In this document: positions 14,001 to 26,351 of the stretch, in pieces | How the letters are laid out: every line of letters begins with the position of its first letter | How positions within the stretch are numbered: the stretch's first letter is position 1 | DNA from: Cymodocea nodosa | Lineage: Eukaryota > Streptophyta > Magnoliopsida > Alismatales > Cymodoceaceae | Direction: 5' to 3' | DNA length: 64,000 nucleotides | NCBI GenBank assembly: GCA_036874045.1 | Contig: CM072341.1 | Location: 20,100,501 to 20,164,500 of the forward strand | The notes under the pieces: model-generated | What the model saw: only the letters and a program-made list of their open reading frames with translations | Told to the model about the DNA's origin: nothing | Databases searched by the model: none | Translations under genes and position numbers: made by a program

Positions 14001-17000
14001 TTTAGAAAAATCCAAATAGTATTAGTGACTCCAAAAATAAAAACTGATAAAAATCACCCAGAAAATGATTTTCTATATTTTATGTTTAATTTTTTATTTT
14101 TCGGCATTTTGATACTATTCTTTGTTGTTGATACTTTTAATTGTCTAAAACTACTACATTAATATTTTTACATGATTTTGGTGTGCAAAATGTGTAATGT
14201 ATATAACAAAAATGTTCTTGTAGCCATCCTTGTATGTGTGTTTGTCAGCTTTGTCACATTCATTTGTTGAGTTACCAAGAAAAAAATGTGAATCTCGTGC
14301 TTCAGCAATATTGTCCTGCATTTAATATGCAGTATGTATGTGTGCGTGCAATTTGGGCACAATAAGAAAAATGATGGCCATGGAAATGGCATTCCCTCTT
14401 ATGTAATTTCATCATCAGTGGTTTGTTTGTCTAATACATAGTTCACTTGCTTAAACTGGATGGTGCTTCTTTCTAAATTATGTTGGGAATAAATTTTTGA
14501 GTTTTGACGTTCATTGTTATGAAGCAGCTACTGAGGGATGACTCCCTTCCTGCTTGCCCACCAGAGAAGGTCCATGATGTCAATTTAGGTGACATGACGG
14601 ACGATGATATAGTCACATCTTCAACAATCAACAACCTGACACAGCCTTCTTCTGGACCTAGTGCTGCTGCATCTGGAAGCACTGAGGGACGTGGGGTTTC
14701 TTTCAGTTCAAGGGGTGTCATGTCATTTGCAGCTGCTGCTATGTCTGGACTTGCATCTGTGAGTGGTAGAGGTATTGGAGTTAGGGATCGACATGGATTT
14801 CCTGTTGGTCAAAGTTCGAAGGGTCCTCCTAAGTTGACATTCTCATCAGGTGGGAAGCTTCTCAACAGACATTTGACCATATATCAAGCCATACAGCAAC
14901 AATTGATGTTTGAGGAGGATCATGATGACAGACAGAGTAACACCTCTTTCCTTCCCACTGATGGGAGCCGGCTATGGAGTGATATCTATACAATTAATTA
15001 TCAAAAAGCAGACAATGAGCTTGAACATAGCTTATTAGAAGGATCAACTTCATCACCTTTACCCAAGACTGAAAGATCAGTATTATCTTCAGTTCCTAGT
15101 GATGTACAAATGCAACATATGCCAATTTTGGATAGCATCCTTAAAGAACTTCCATCTGATCTTGAAAAGAATGTTGATACTCGTAATATATTATTATTAA
15201 TGCGTATACTGAAGGTCCTCAATCAGGTTTCTCCTCGTCTAAGATTTCAGGCCATCTCTGATGATTTTGCCGAAGGAAAAATAAGCAATTATGAAACTCT
15301 GAGTGCTTCTGGTGTTAGGGTTCCTCTAGAAGAATTTGTAAATAGCAAATTGACCCCTAAACTTGCCAGGCAAATGCAGGATGGCTTAGCACTATGTGGT
15401 GGTAGTTTACCTTCATGGTGTTATCAATTAACCAAAGCATGTCCCTTTCTCTTCAATTTTGAAACTAGAAGGCAGTACTTTTATTCTACTGCCTTTGGAC
15501 TATCTCGTGCATTACATCGTCTTCAACAACAGCAGGTTACTGAGAGCCATGGTTCACTGAATGAAAGGGAGGTACGCATTGGAAGGTTGAGAAGACAAAA
15601 AGTTCGTGTCTCTAGAAAACGTATCCTAGAGTCTGCTGCAAAAGTCATGGAGATGTATTCTAGTCAGAAGGCTGTGCTTGAAGTAGAATATTTTGGTGAG
15701 GTTGGTACTGGATTAGGTCCAACCCTTGAGTTCTATACCCTTGTTAGTCATGAACTACAAAAGGTCAGCCTTCATATGTGGAGATCCAATCACATACCTC
15801 ATAAATCTGAAGCACAAATTGACAATATTGAAGGCATAGATACTGTTAGTGATATTTCCAAGTCCAAGAAACTTAGGCAAGGTAATGGTGATCTCATTCA
15901 CGCACCATTTGGTCTGTTTCCTCGACCATGGCCTCCTAATGCTGATTGCACTGATGGGAGTAAGTTTTCCAAAGTTGTTGAGCATTTCCGTTTAGCTGGT
16001 AGAATTATAGCAAAAGCTTTACAAGATGGACGGCTTCTGGATCTACCATTATCAGTGGCATTTTATAAACTTATGCTCGGCCAAGTAAGAGAATGGAATG
16101 GTTCTTTTTTTGTACCAAGTAACTTTTGCTGGTAATCATCCATTTGTTTGATTTTGAGCTGAGATACATGACTTTGGTCATCTTCAGGAACTTGACTTGC
16201 ATGATATTCTATATTTTGATGCTGAATTTGGGAGGACTCTTCAAGAAATGCAAGTCCTTGTTAGCAGGAAACACTTTTTAGAGAAAACACATGTTAAAGA
16301 TCAGAAGATGATTGCTGGTTTAAATTTTCATGGTATTGCCATACAGGACTTGTGTCTCGATTTTACACTTCCTGGGTATCCTGATTATGTCCTTAAAACT
16401 GGAGAGGAAAGCACAATGGTATTTTTCTCGCTCAAACCATCTCAATATCTTGTTGGATTGAAACTTCTCTAGAGCCTTTTTTTCTTTGCAGGTTGATATT
16501 TACAATTTGGAAGAATACATTACATTGGTTGTCGATGCTACCGTGAGAATTGGCATTGCACGGCAGATGGAAGCATTTAGAGCTGGCTTTAACCAGGTAA
16601 CTATCATGTTTTCTCTCTTTTTTCCCTTTTACAATTCTTATTTTGCAATTTTGATCCATTTCAACATGAGGTATAACTCATAATGTTTTTTTAATTAACT
16701 TGCAACTGCTGAAAGGATGCTACGTGCTGTAAAAAGTTTGCACTAGATATTTCATCCAAACAAGTTTCACACAACTTTTCATACATTTCGATAATTTTTT
16801 TTGAGATTTTGTGATAATTATCTTTTCATATTTAGTCAGTGATATTAATCCAAACTTGAGTATGCAGGGGCCATTGCCCTTGTAAATTCCCTAAATTTGA
16901 TTAAAAAGTAGTTTTTAGGACGTAAATCATAATGTTGATAAATCAAATTAAATTTGTAGTTCCAAACTGTGGTGCACATTTAAGACCTTTGTGGTAGGCC

Positions 17001-18008
17001 AAAGTATAGGGAATCATCAGGTGCACTCTAGTTAGCAATAAAAAAATGAAGCTGCATTTTGATAGGGTGATGATACTGATATTTTTTCTTGCTTCAGGTT
17101 TTTGACATCACCTCTCTGCAAATATTTTCTCCTGATGAGCTGGACTACTTATTATGTGGCCGTCGAGAGTTATGGGAGGTATTACCTATTATCTATTGGT
17201 GTACACAACTTCAAAGTTCCATTGTTTTTTTAAAAATGAATTATGGCTAACCTTTACTTAATTTTGTAGGCTGAGACACTAGTTGACCATATAAAGTTTG
17301 ATCATGGATACACCGCAAAGAGCCCAGCAGTAATTAATGTAATCATCTTGTCCAATTCCACAAGGGCATATGATGCAGTGCTATTAACTTATAAGGATCA
17401 CACACGCACACGCACATGTATACACACATACGCATGCACGCACAGTCACGTATGCACAGACACAGATCAAGGGTGCCTTCTTTTGAAAACAATGTGTCTT
17501 TTTTCTGGTACAGTTACTTGAGATCATGGGTGACTTCACCCAAGATCAGCAACGTGCATTCTGCCAATTTGTAACTGGTTCACCTAGCCTTCCGCTGGGT
17601 GGTCTTGCTGCATTAAATCCAAAGTTAACTATAGTAAGGAAGGTATTAAATTATCATCTTGCAAATTACATATATAAAACTTTACATATCCTTGCATCTG
17701 TAGGCATAATATACATGCTTCAATCTTTCTTTCTTTGTTGCAAACAGCATTCTTCTAGTTCATCTAACATGGCATCGAATTTATCTGGGGTTTCTGATTC
17801 TGCTGATGAGGACTTGCCTAGTGTGATGACTTGTGCGAACTACCTGAAGCTTCCTGCATACTCAACAAAGGTTTGTAGTTGTCATTGTGAGGTAACACCA
17901 GGTTCTGCTTGTTTATTTATTGGGATCCTTGTCCTTTTGCAGGAAATCATGTACAAGAAATTACTTTATGCTATTAATGAAGGGCAAGGATCATTTGATT
18001 TGTCATAG
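8035..18008 (+). CDS. UPL3: UPL3-type HECT E3 ubiquitin-protein ligase, 17 exons, 1847 aa
   Basis: The enzyme transfers ubiquitin from E2 through a HECT cysteine to target proteins; Arabidopsis UPL3 (KAKTUS) acts in trichome endoreduplication and transcription factor turnover. Exons: 8035-8790, 9666-9776, 9872-9988, 10090-10260, 10338-10499, 11038-11283, 11359-11480, 11567-12971, 13780-13872, 14528-16084, 16188-16418, 16492-16596, 17098-17178, 17270-17338, 17514-17642, 17748-17870, 17943-18008. Exon 1 encodes an Ala/Ser/Pro- and Arg-rich head, then armadillo-like repeats run to about residue 600. Basic Ser/Arg patches follow, and exon 9 is very acidic. The HECT domain occupies roughly the last 400 residues. 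The catalytic Cys is Cys1814 in SVMTCANYLKLP, and the protein ends with a family-like tail. Armadillo repeats plus HECT, and a length near 1,880 aa, favour UPL3 over the shorter UPL4. Intron 1 carries repeats. The exon 10 acceptor is a tandem AAG/CAG, so one Gln may be optional. Confidence 0.95.
8806..9190. mobile_element. Possible degraded MITE in UPL3 intron 1
   Basis: The left end (about 8808-8850) reads outward as CTTTTTAAGGCACCCAAGC followed by CCCAGGTG. The right end (about 9150-9188) is a loose inverted match built from GGCACCTAGGTGCTCACC and an A run. The ends resemble widespread plant elements with GGCGCCTAGGCGC-type terminal inverted repeats, here eroded by C-to-T changes. The AT-rich core has no ORF. 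Ends and target duplication are not resolved. Confidence 0.35.
9341..9590. repeat. Imperfect tandem duplication, period about 127 bp
   Basis: Two adjacent copies begin with ATATTTCACATTTATGTGAA at 9341 and 9468. Both continue with ACATCAGT, a TTCTCCATTCAA-type block, GGTTG and a TCAAAGTTG block. Each copy starts with the palindrome TTTCACATTTATGTGAAA. The repeat is intronic, in UPL3 intron 1. Confidence 0.85.
17397..17461. repeat. CA/CG-rich microsatellite in a UPL3 intron
   Basis: This is an irregular run of CACACG, CACATG and CACGCA units between exons 14 and 15 of UPL3. It reads as an old, interrupted CA repeat in the intron. Confidence 0.8.
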
Positions 18009-20842
18009 TAAAAGAATGGCAGTATGTCCGTTGCTCATCAATCATCTGATGCCCTGTGAGCAAGAGGCATGCGGATGCAGTTGGTTTATCTAGCGTGGCC
18101 CTTTTAACTGTGGTCTGTGCCTTTTCAGATTATTTTCACCTTGTACATGTGTGTATTCTCATCTCTTTCACTAGTATATATAGGCTTTCGCATGTGATTC
18201 CAGTTTTTGATTCCAGCCAATAAAAGTTCTTCCAACTTCAATTGTCTGAAGAGAAGCGAGAGGTTGAACTGGTGGTCCTGCCATAAATTCTCAGCAAAAT
18301 TTCTGATCCGTAATGTTGGAGCCGTTATAGAAAAAAAAGGATTCATCCAGGTTTCATTGGGACGGAAAGGTAGATGTTTCACTCAATATAGGAAATTTTA
18401 TTTTCAAGGATAAATATAGGCTGGATGCATGTTTGATAGTTAGGCTTCAACTTTGCCTGTTTGCCTCGACATTCTCATCTATGCTTTCTGGTATTTTGAT
18501 TATTGGGGCTGAATTTGCTAGTTTGTCGTAAAACAGACTTACGTTATTAGCGAAATAACCGTCGGTGGAAATGAGTACTCAAGCATCGATGCTGGTTTTG
18601 AAGGGGTTTTAATTGGATGCAATATTATTTTCACCACTGGACAATCTTAGAACTCTAATGTATGATGTTTTCTTGAGCGATGCCTACGGAGGAGGATTGA
18701 ATTGTATGCAGCGTTATTCTTATTTTCATAACTAAAGCTAATTCTTCGCTTTCATTGTTTTTATTTTGTATTCGTTTCCAAAATAATGCGCTGTGACATG
18801 CCCTCTTCAAAATTGAGCTTAGCACAATTACGAATTTAAATTCCAAATTCATAATCGATATATTAAGGTGTACGTTTACCGTTCCTAACCATGTTGATGT
18901 CCGTTGGGTATGATATTTTTAAATATTTCCGGTGCATCGTCGTTGGTTTCTAAACTGAATCTTGAAAAGTTGGAGGTAGTGTTCATGCGAAGAAAGCCCA
19001 CAGAAATGAAAATGTATGGGCGATGTATTATGGCCAACTTTTAGCCTCTTGCACTTCACATGCATGACATTTCAATCTTTTTCCGAGTTTGTCACTTATC
19101 TTTTCGTAGAAAAGAAAGTCTGGTAATCAACAAAATCACCTATATAACCCTTGGTTAGACGTGATTATAAAACAACAAGCCACATTTTACAACAAAAAAT
19201 TGTTAACTTCTGTGCCGGAAATGTTAATTAAGAAACGTAGATAGACCAACGTCGTTTCGAAATTGCATGTATGGACGGACGCTACTTCTCGTATGGATAT
19301 CGAATAAACCAACATTATTTTAAATTTGTCTTGTGCTGGAGTTGGGACTTCTGCGGTCGAGGGAAAAATACTTGTGAATTATACGTGAGGAATGATTTAT
19401 ATTATAGTATAATGTATATATAAATTGCATGATATTTGAATAATGAGAAATAATTTTGGGAAGATACAAATAGGAGCCTTTAGTTATCATGATAATTATA
19501 GTATATGTTATTATTTCAATGAGGTTGGCGGTTTCGTGGCGGCCCCCGAACTCGAACTGGACGCGTGAATTTTCCTCGTGCACATGGGTATCTTCGGTAT
19601 ATCAGCTATTGTCCAAGTTTTTTTTTTTTAAATGAATATAAGAGAGGTGTTTTTGATAATAATAGTGATTTTTACATTTATTAAAATTTAATTTTACTTG
19701 ATTACTTCTCAAAAGAAAGGTGAATATATTTATTCCAAACCGATCAAGAAATAATGCTTCTATTATTTGTTCATTTCCAAATCCACCATTTTCGAAATTT
19801 GTTCATCTATCAAAATAATAACTATAAATTTTATTTCGAATATTATAATTTTGAATTTATGGTCAAACTTTAAGGGCTTGGTGCTCATTAGTACTCATTA
19901 AAGATACCATGATAACCCGATTATGTTGATACAAAAACATAATACTGGTATTTTTTCATGTAAATAATACATTTTTTCTTGCATATTTGGCTGAATTTTT
20001 GCTCTTCCACTCTTTTTAACCTTTATTTTCCTTTTTTCATTATTATTATATTCTTCTTCTTAAACGTGCGTCCTTCAACTTCACGACTTTCCTGTCAACT
20101 AAAAATATATATGTAACATAAATTAATTGAATTATAGCTATACCATCTACCGCGATATAACTATTTTACTTATCATTATCCTCAACTTCGTTATGGTAGA
20201 TGGAGTTCATGAAATTTAAACAAAATCATTATCACCAACTAAGCACAAAAAAAGATTTAAGTCCAACTTGGGCTGAACCAAGCATTGTGGGCCCTCCCAT
20301 CAATTGGTTGGTGATGGTGGACTCACATGTCACAAAACCACTCTTTTTCAGCTGCTAATCCAGTTTTTTTGTAATTTAAAAAACTTCCAGCCATAAAAAA
20401 AAGTCGAAATAAAATGATAGGAAAAATAATCAACAAATAAGATTTATTAGATTTAGGATGCTTTGATTCTATTTTCAGCCGCGTATTCTTCGTAATTTTT
20501 CAAAGAAAAACACATGCGTCGATTTAATCTCAGACGTAAACGAGGCAATAAAATAAAACGGAAAATCAACGGCGGACGATGGTAATGACCTGGCGATCAA
20601 CCCCGCGCATGAATAATATCGGCACATTCATCGAGCGGGAAAAAATAAATAAATAAGAGTTTTATTTATTTGCGAGGAAAGAGACGTTGGATTGAAGATT
20701 GCACGCGCAAAAACAAAAACAACAAGGGACGGTAAAAAAAAAAAACACCAAGGGACAGACCACACTCCACACTTGCCTTTAATCTATTGGTAACCACACA
20801 TTAATATTATTATTCAGAAACAACTAGCACTCGATGCTGTCG
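18009..20842. other. UPL3 3' UTR and intergenic DNA
   Basis: The first few hundred bases should be UPL3 3' UTR. The rest is AT-rich with no domain-bearing frame on either strand. From about 20700 it should contain the 3' UTR of the minus-strand gene that ends at 20843. I see no transposon ends or RNA gene. Confidence 0.6.
18219..18224 (+). terminator. Candidate poly(A) signal of UPL3
   Basis: An AATAAA hexamer lies about 210 bases after the UPL3 stop codon, a usual distance for a plant 3' end. Plant poly(A) signals are loose, so this is only a candidate. Confidence 0.4.
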
Positions 20843-21571
20843 TCACAGGCGGAGAAGACGCCGGAGATCGTCACTGGCCGTGCCGGCGCCGGCACCACTT
20901 TTAGCCCCTCGAGCACCGACGCTGCCCAATGCTTCAGCATTGCAGGAGGGAGCAGAAGTGGTGACCCTTGGCTTGAGAGCGAACTTGGGCAGTGGAAGAC
21001 TGCTTGGAGGAGGGGACATGGAGAACACCTTCTCCTCTTCCTGGTCCTCCACCTCCTCCTCCTCTTTCATCTTGGCTACCGGAGCCCTTGCCACAGTGGG
21101 AGGAGCTTCTGCTTCCGTTCCGGGCTTCGCCGCCGCTTCCTTCTTCTGCTTGCTTGAGCTGGGTTTAATGCTGTTGGGCTTCCTCGGGTTATTGGCGTTG
21201 GACTTTCTTGGATTGTGGGAGGGAGTAGGAGGAGGGGGAAGAGATTTTGACCTGGAGAAGGGAAGAGGGAGGAGTGGTGGCTGGGTCTGAATGAGGGACG
21301 AAGTATGCGAGGAGTGGGTTGGAGGAGGAATCAGGGAACGAGATGGGTTAAATGATGGTGTTAATGGACGGGGACCCAAAAAACCGGACCCGCCACGGCC
21401 GCAGGCGACGTCTCCCGCGCGGTTGTGGAGGAGGAGCAAGAGCCGGTCTTCCTGCTGAGCAGTGAGAGACGATGGTGGTGGTGATGACGAAGGGAAGAAG
21501 AAACCTGTACCATTGTTGTAGTTATTAAGAAGAAACCTCCTTGCCTGGTCAATCTCAACACCGCCTTCCAT
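20843..21571 (-). CDS. Uncharacterised proline-rich, PNRC-like plant protein, 242 aa
   Basis: The coding region is one uninterrupted exon. The chosen start is the ATG of MEGGVEIDQ; the frame is open further upstream, but that part does not look coding. Residues 1-50 are semi-ordered with RRFLLNNYN and a Leu-rich EDRLLLLL. The centre is Pro/Ser/Lys-rich and probably disordered, followed by an acidic run of Glu. Near the C-terminus is FSMSPPPSSLPLPKF, and the protein ends in DDLRRLLRL. The SPPPSSLPLP block resembles the short proline-rich motif of PNRC proteins, which in animals bind the decapping machinery or nuclear receptors; that link is inference from the motif alone. No signal peptide or membrane segment is visible. 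The 5' region has a CT microsatellite at 22031-22045, consistent with a plant 5' leader. I would trust the ORF as real but not any function. Confidence 0.75.
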   Translation of the reverse strand: MEGGVEIDQARRFLLNNYNNGTGFFFPSSSPPPSSLTAQQEDRLLLLLHNRAGDVACGRGGSGFLGPRPLTPSFNPSRSLIPPPTHSSHTSSLIQTQPPLLPLPFSRSKSLPPPPTPSHNPRKSNANNPRKPNSIKPSSSKQKKEAAAKPGTEAEAPPTVARAPVAKMKEEEEVEDQEEEKVFSMSPPPSSLPLPKFALKPRVTTSAPSCNAEALGSVGARGAKSGAGAGTASDDLRRLLRL

Positions 21572-24113
21572 GAAGAACTCGACAACTTGTAGGGAAGGAA
21601 ATCGATGGATTTTTGTAAAATATGTACAAAGCAACAAGAATAGAAGAAATTAAAGAAAGAAAAACCCAATCTGCAGGTAATAATCAAATTGATCGGATCA
21701 ATGACCCTTTCTGAAAATCCAAGTTGATGAAAGCAAACTCTTCTCTTCCGTGATCGGGAAACGGATATTTTCTTCACTTTCCCTTTCTGTAACGAAAACA
21801 GAAGAAGAATCTATGACTTGGAACAGCACGAATCTGAGCTGCTCGGTGATTCCACAAATCTAGCTAAAAATAGATTTGGGCTGAAGACGAAGAGGAGGAT
21901 TAAATAGATGAATCAGCAGATCCTTCAAAAACTCGATCCGGAGGAGGAAATAACATCAACCAATCATCAGACAAAAACCACAGATGATATCAACAAAATC
22001 TAAATCTAGCGCCGACTGTTCTCTCCCCACTCTCTCTCTCTCTCTGAGATCATGAGACGTGGAGACCACCGGCCTTGATTTATAATCGCGGCAACACCAT
22101 ACCTTTGCGCCTTCTCCCCGACGCGATGTCGTCGTCGATGGCGTCTCCAATTTTATTTTTATTTTAATAAATTGTTAGGCAATAAGTTCGAGACGTAAGA
22201 GGGCATAGTGGTAATTTCGTGCGGAAAAGTACGCATTTGGGCGGCGGCCGACATTTCCGCAAGGACCGTCCGATGGTTACGACGCTGATGGGGATCTGGC
22301 CGTCGCTTCGATTTTTTTTCACTTTTCACATTCAAATATTTATAATTGCATTTTACAACACAAATTTATCACAAAATCTGAAAATATCGATACGACCACA
22401 ACCGTTCTGACGTGATGTTCACAATATAAAGTATTTAAAAAAATAAATGGTTAGCTGTAGTAGATTTTCTCTGCGTAAAGAGAAAATATTATTAATTCGA
22501 AGGTATATCTCAGTGAAAATTTATTATTAAAGTTACAGTTGCAAAAAGGAGAAATTATTATCACGCACTATCTATCGATCATCGGCGAACACACCAACGC
22601 GGATAAGAATGAATAAATTAAAGAACACGTAAAAACATATTCTTTACATAATATATTAAGATGTAGATAAGATCGAGCCGACAAACGTGGTCCATAGATG
22701 AAGTGGTACGCACACTTTGATTTGTCATTAACTATACACGGAAATCGACTAAAAGCTAATAATTAAATAAGTGGTGGGGTTTCCTGCTTGTTCCCCGTTA
22801 GAAGTTAAAATTTTTTGGTGATAATAAAACATATCAACGCGTTTGGGTTGTCAAGCATGCCGGAACAGAAACATGTAACCACCAGCCGTCGTCTCAACAC
22901 GAATGACTTGTAAAGGAATGCTTATCACGGAAATAGGAATTGAGATGTCCACAACAATTAAATTAAAATAGCCACCGATTAAGACTTTTCTTCCAAGCTC
23001 AATTAATTTCTGGGAAGACTTGAATGATCACCACCGTTAGAATTGACCGCAAGTTTGTTTGGCAGCTGCGAGGGCGTGGTATTTACGTGCTCATCTTTGC
23101 TTTGCAGACGATCTACCGATCATATATGCGCCTACGGAACAAGCACTTTATTTGAACCATCTCCACTTAATTAATTTGAACATGATCCTGTGTTTTTCAC
23201 CTCATGCATGTCCAAGCTTATTTATGCTTTATAAAATACAACCAAATCATCCATTATATTAGGAAAGCACGTCAACGGTAGTGTGATTAATGGTCAGTTC
23301 ATGCAGAATTCGTCAATCAGCATTGTACGTTATTAAGCAACGCATGTACCTGTGATAAGCCATTTTTTATGAATGTTAATCATCAGGAGTAGAAGGTTGC
23401 TCGATCCATCACCACTTTCAAGATTGTGGCTTATGGGCCCTCGGCCTGATCCAATATTTAGACCCAACCATGAGTAAATACGCCTAACCTGCGCGTTAAC
23501 GTGAGACGATTGAATGACGTGGAACATTTACTGGATCACATAAATGATTTTCCATTATAACGTGAAACTTGACGATTTTTTCAATTCTTTAATTTTATTA
23601 TATTAGTTAATATAATCATTATTGTAAGATGACTATCATACTATTATGATATTTTATAATTGCAATCAAACTAACAATATTTCCATAATGCATCTATAGC
23701 ATTATAATGCTGTAATTATATTAAATAATTAATATTAAACAGTCTACAGATTAATTTAAATAATGTTATTTAACACTAACATTAATATACTACCAATATG
23801 AGTATAATACTATTATGATATTATAATTGTAATTATTCTTCTCATTCTAATATAATACGATCGCAATGTTATAAATATACCAAAATATAAATATTATTAC
23901 CTTTTTAAATATTACCAGTGATTATTTATGTAACGAAAGAATAATTAATGTTGCCATTAATTGTTAAACCTGAACGGTAATAAGTAGTCGTCGCACGTTG
24001 CATAACTTTCAATAGGTTCGATTGTAATGTCGTCACGGTGACAATGGCATTTTTGGGAGAAAATGAAAACTTTTCCAGGTCCAACGAAATAAAATATTAA
24101 TTCTCTGTTTTCG

Positions 24114-24151
<38 letters not shown>

Positions 24152-26144
24152 AGAGACACCATTCACAATCCATCCAAATTTCACTCATTATCTATGGTGT
24201 CAAGGATGTACGAATATAATTTTGGACCAAACCCAAAAAATCGGAGTATCTAAATGTCTAGAATCATACGCAAAATGATGCCTAAGCGTAACAGAAAATT
24301 GAAACAAAACATTTCAACTAATTAAAAGTCCGTGATTGGATCATAATTTCTACCGTAGTTGGGCCTTTGGATGGACTTCATCTTCGACCCAATCCAACAA
24401 ACTGAATGTTTTATCATTTATCTTGTGGTCTGAGATGGTCCACTCGGTGTCGCAGTATTCTGTCATTTACAAGCTTCTCAAGCCGTCTATTCCGATAAGG
24501 TGCTGGTATGACAGTCGAGATCAAAATTTTTTCTTTCAGAAAAGTAATCTTATCGGAAAACAGTACTTATATATATATACGTCGCTACACGTACCTCTCC
24601 GAAAGAGAATCTACGGAGATCATGTGATAAAGAACGAAGATAACGCAGATTACGACATGCTTGACTTATTTGCCTTGCCGACATGGTATTTTTATTGTTA
24701 TTAGTACAAGACCAAACCTCTACGATAAACATATTATTTTAATCGAACAAGAAGTTTTTATCTTAAGATCGATTAATTTCTGTTTGTTAGATTTCAACTG
24801 TTTATTATTATTATTATTATTTTTTTTAAAAAAAAAAACTTAACGAATACAATTTACATTAGGTTGAAATTTTAATACATATATAGAAAGAATGCTGTTC
24901 CGTGGACTAACTAATCGCGTAGGCAGCATTGAAAAGACGATTTTCCTGGAATTACAATTCTAATTAATAATACATATTTTTATTATCTACAATATCGCAT
25001 CTTAAGATCTATACTTACCTAAATTTAAACGAATGAATCGTACTCGAAAAAATAACAACTTTAATTAAAAAAAAAAGAAGAAGGGTAAAGGTGACTCGGC
25101 ATTCGAATTTGCGCAGACCGTTTGTTGGATGGATGCAGACGTTTATGTTCCTTTCAGTGGGAGCATGGAAAGAATGCTGGCAGTGGTATTTGTCTTTTTT
25201 TGTTGTCGGATCTCAAAAATATCAACTACAACTAATAAATTTAAAGTATCTTAAGCAACTTTAGTTACGAGTCAAAATTCCATGCTGGTGTGGTTGTGCT
25301 GAATGACATTCGAAGGAAATGGTTTCGTAGTTATTGTACCGTGACCGGAAAGGATACGACTTGCAATCGCCAGTATATCTATTCTTACAAATGATAAAGG
25401 GAAGAATTTAATACAAACGTACCATTCGCTATCAAGACAAAAAAAATAAAGTGTAGCTAACTTTCTTTTTTTTTAGATAATGATAAATAGTTTTTCTGGA
25501 GTTAATTTTTTACTTAAAGAAAATCTTATGCTTTCATAATAGCCGATACCGCGGTGCGTATCAATAAATTAACTTGAAATGCTTCAGTTGACTAAGATTA
25601 TCTGATATTGCATTTTTTTTATTGGAGTCAAACCTTAATATTTACGCTTCTCCAGTGGAACGAAAAGAAAATGAATGTTGATTGAGAAATGGGCATGGCA
25701 TTGGATACCACTTCCGCGGCACAAACCCAAAGCAAGGAACAACATCTAAATATCTAATTAAATAAGAAAACGTAACCGTTACCGCTTGTAGTAATTGACT
25801 ATTCACCGGTAGTAATAATAAATAATAAGCTGCCTTTCGTCAGTGATAGGGGTAATACAGATACTAATAATATAATAATGAAAGTGTATTTTTTTTATCG
25901 TTACATTAAATTAAGCTTTTTAAGTTATTTTTAATAGTAAATTAAAAAAATGGCCCGTTTTGAAACTGGCAGATCTCGACGCCTCTGGACGCCCATCCTT
26001 CCGATTTTGCGTTACCGACACTTGGTATTCACGCACGTACGGTGAAAGCTCCTCGCCTTTGAAGCTCTTAACGAGGGTGGTGGGTTTTCACGGCCATAAC
26101 TGCGCTCTATCATAGAAGACCTTCCGCATCCTCACCTGTCCTTA
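21572..26144. other. Intergenic DNA between the PNRC-like gene and SYT1
   Basis: From 21572 to about 22150 lies the presumed 5' leader and promoter of the minus-strand PNRC-like gene, including a CT repeat at 22031-22045. The remainder is AT-rich. Around 23580-23940 there is very AT-rich DNA with two similar blocks (ACTATTATGATATT near 23641 and 23808) and a small palindrome near 23698, perhaps an old MITE. An AT microsatellite occupies 24117-24145. No gene was found. Confidence 0.6.
24117..24145. repeat. AT dinucleotide microsatellite
   Basis: A perfect run of about fourteen AT units lies in intergenic DNA. Similar AT runs occur at 35088-35121, 43139-43155, 43695-43721 and 55915-55934. Confidence 0.95.
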
Positions 26145-26145
26145 T

Positions 26146-26176
<31 letters not shown>

Positions 26177-26351
26177 TCGCCCTGTTATAGATCTGGGGGG
26201 GGGGGGGGGGGGTTTCTTCTCTGCTGCCGGATTTCCCTTAGAATTGGGGCAGACGAAAGATGGGCCGTCTGGGTTCGTAGCGCCGACTACTGCAGCCTGC
26301 TTCCAGAACTCTTCCTTTTTCGAGGTGGGTCTGAGGTTGAGATCTCCGGGG
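26145..26351 (+). promoter_or_regulatory. SYT1 5' leader with CT repeat, G18 run and a short uORF
   Basis: A TC repeat (26145-26168), a GC-alternating patch and a run of 18 G (26195-26212) precede the SYT1 start codon. A six-codon upstream ORF begins at ATG 26260 and stops at TAG 26278-26280, 71 bases before the main start. If the transcript begins in the CT-rich part, as is common in plants, ribosomes would meet this uORF first. The transcription start is not visible from sequence. Confidence 0.55.

Noticed and set aside
20834-21290. Plus-strand ORFs of 107 and 136 codons
   Set aside because: They are antisense shadows of the proline-rich minus-strand gene.
22180-22220. GTTCGAGAC resembling a tRNA B box
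   Set aside because: No A box at the right distance and no acceptor stem.
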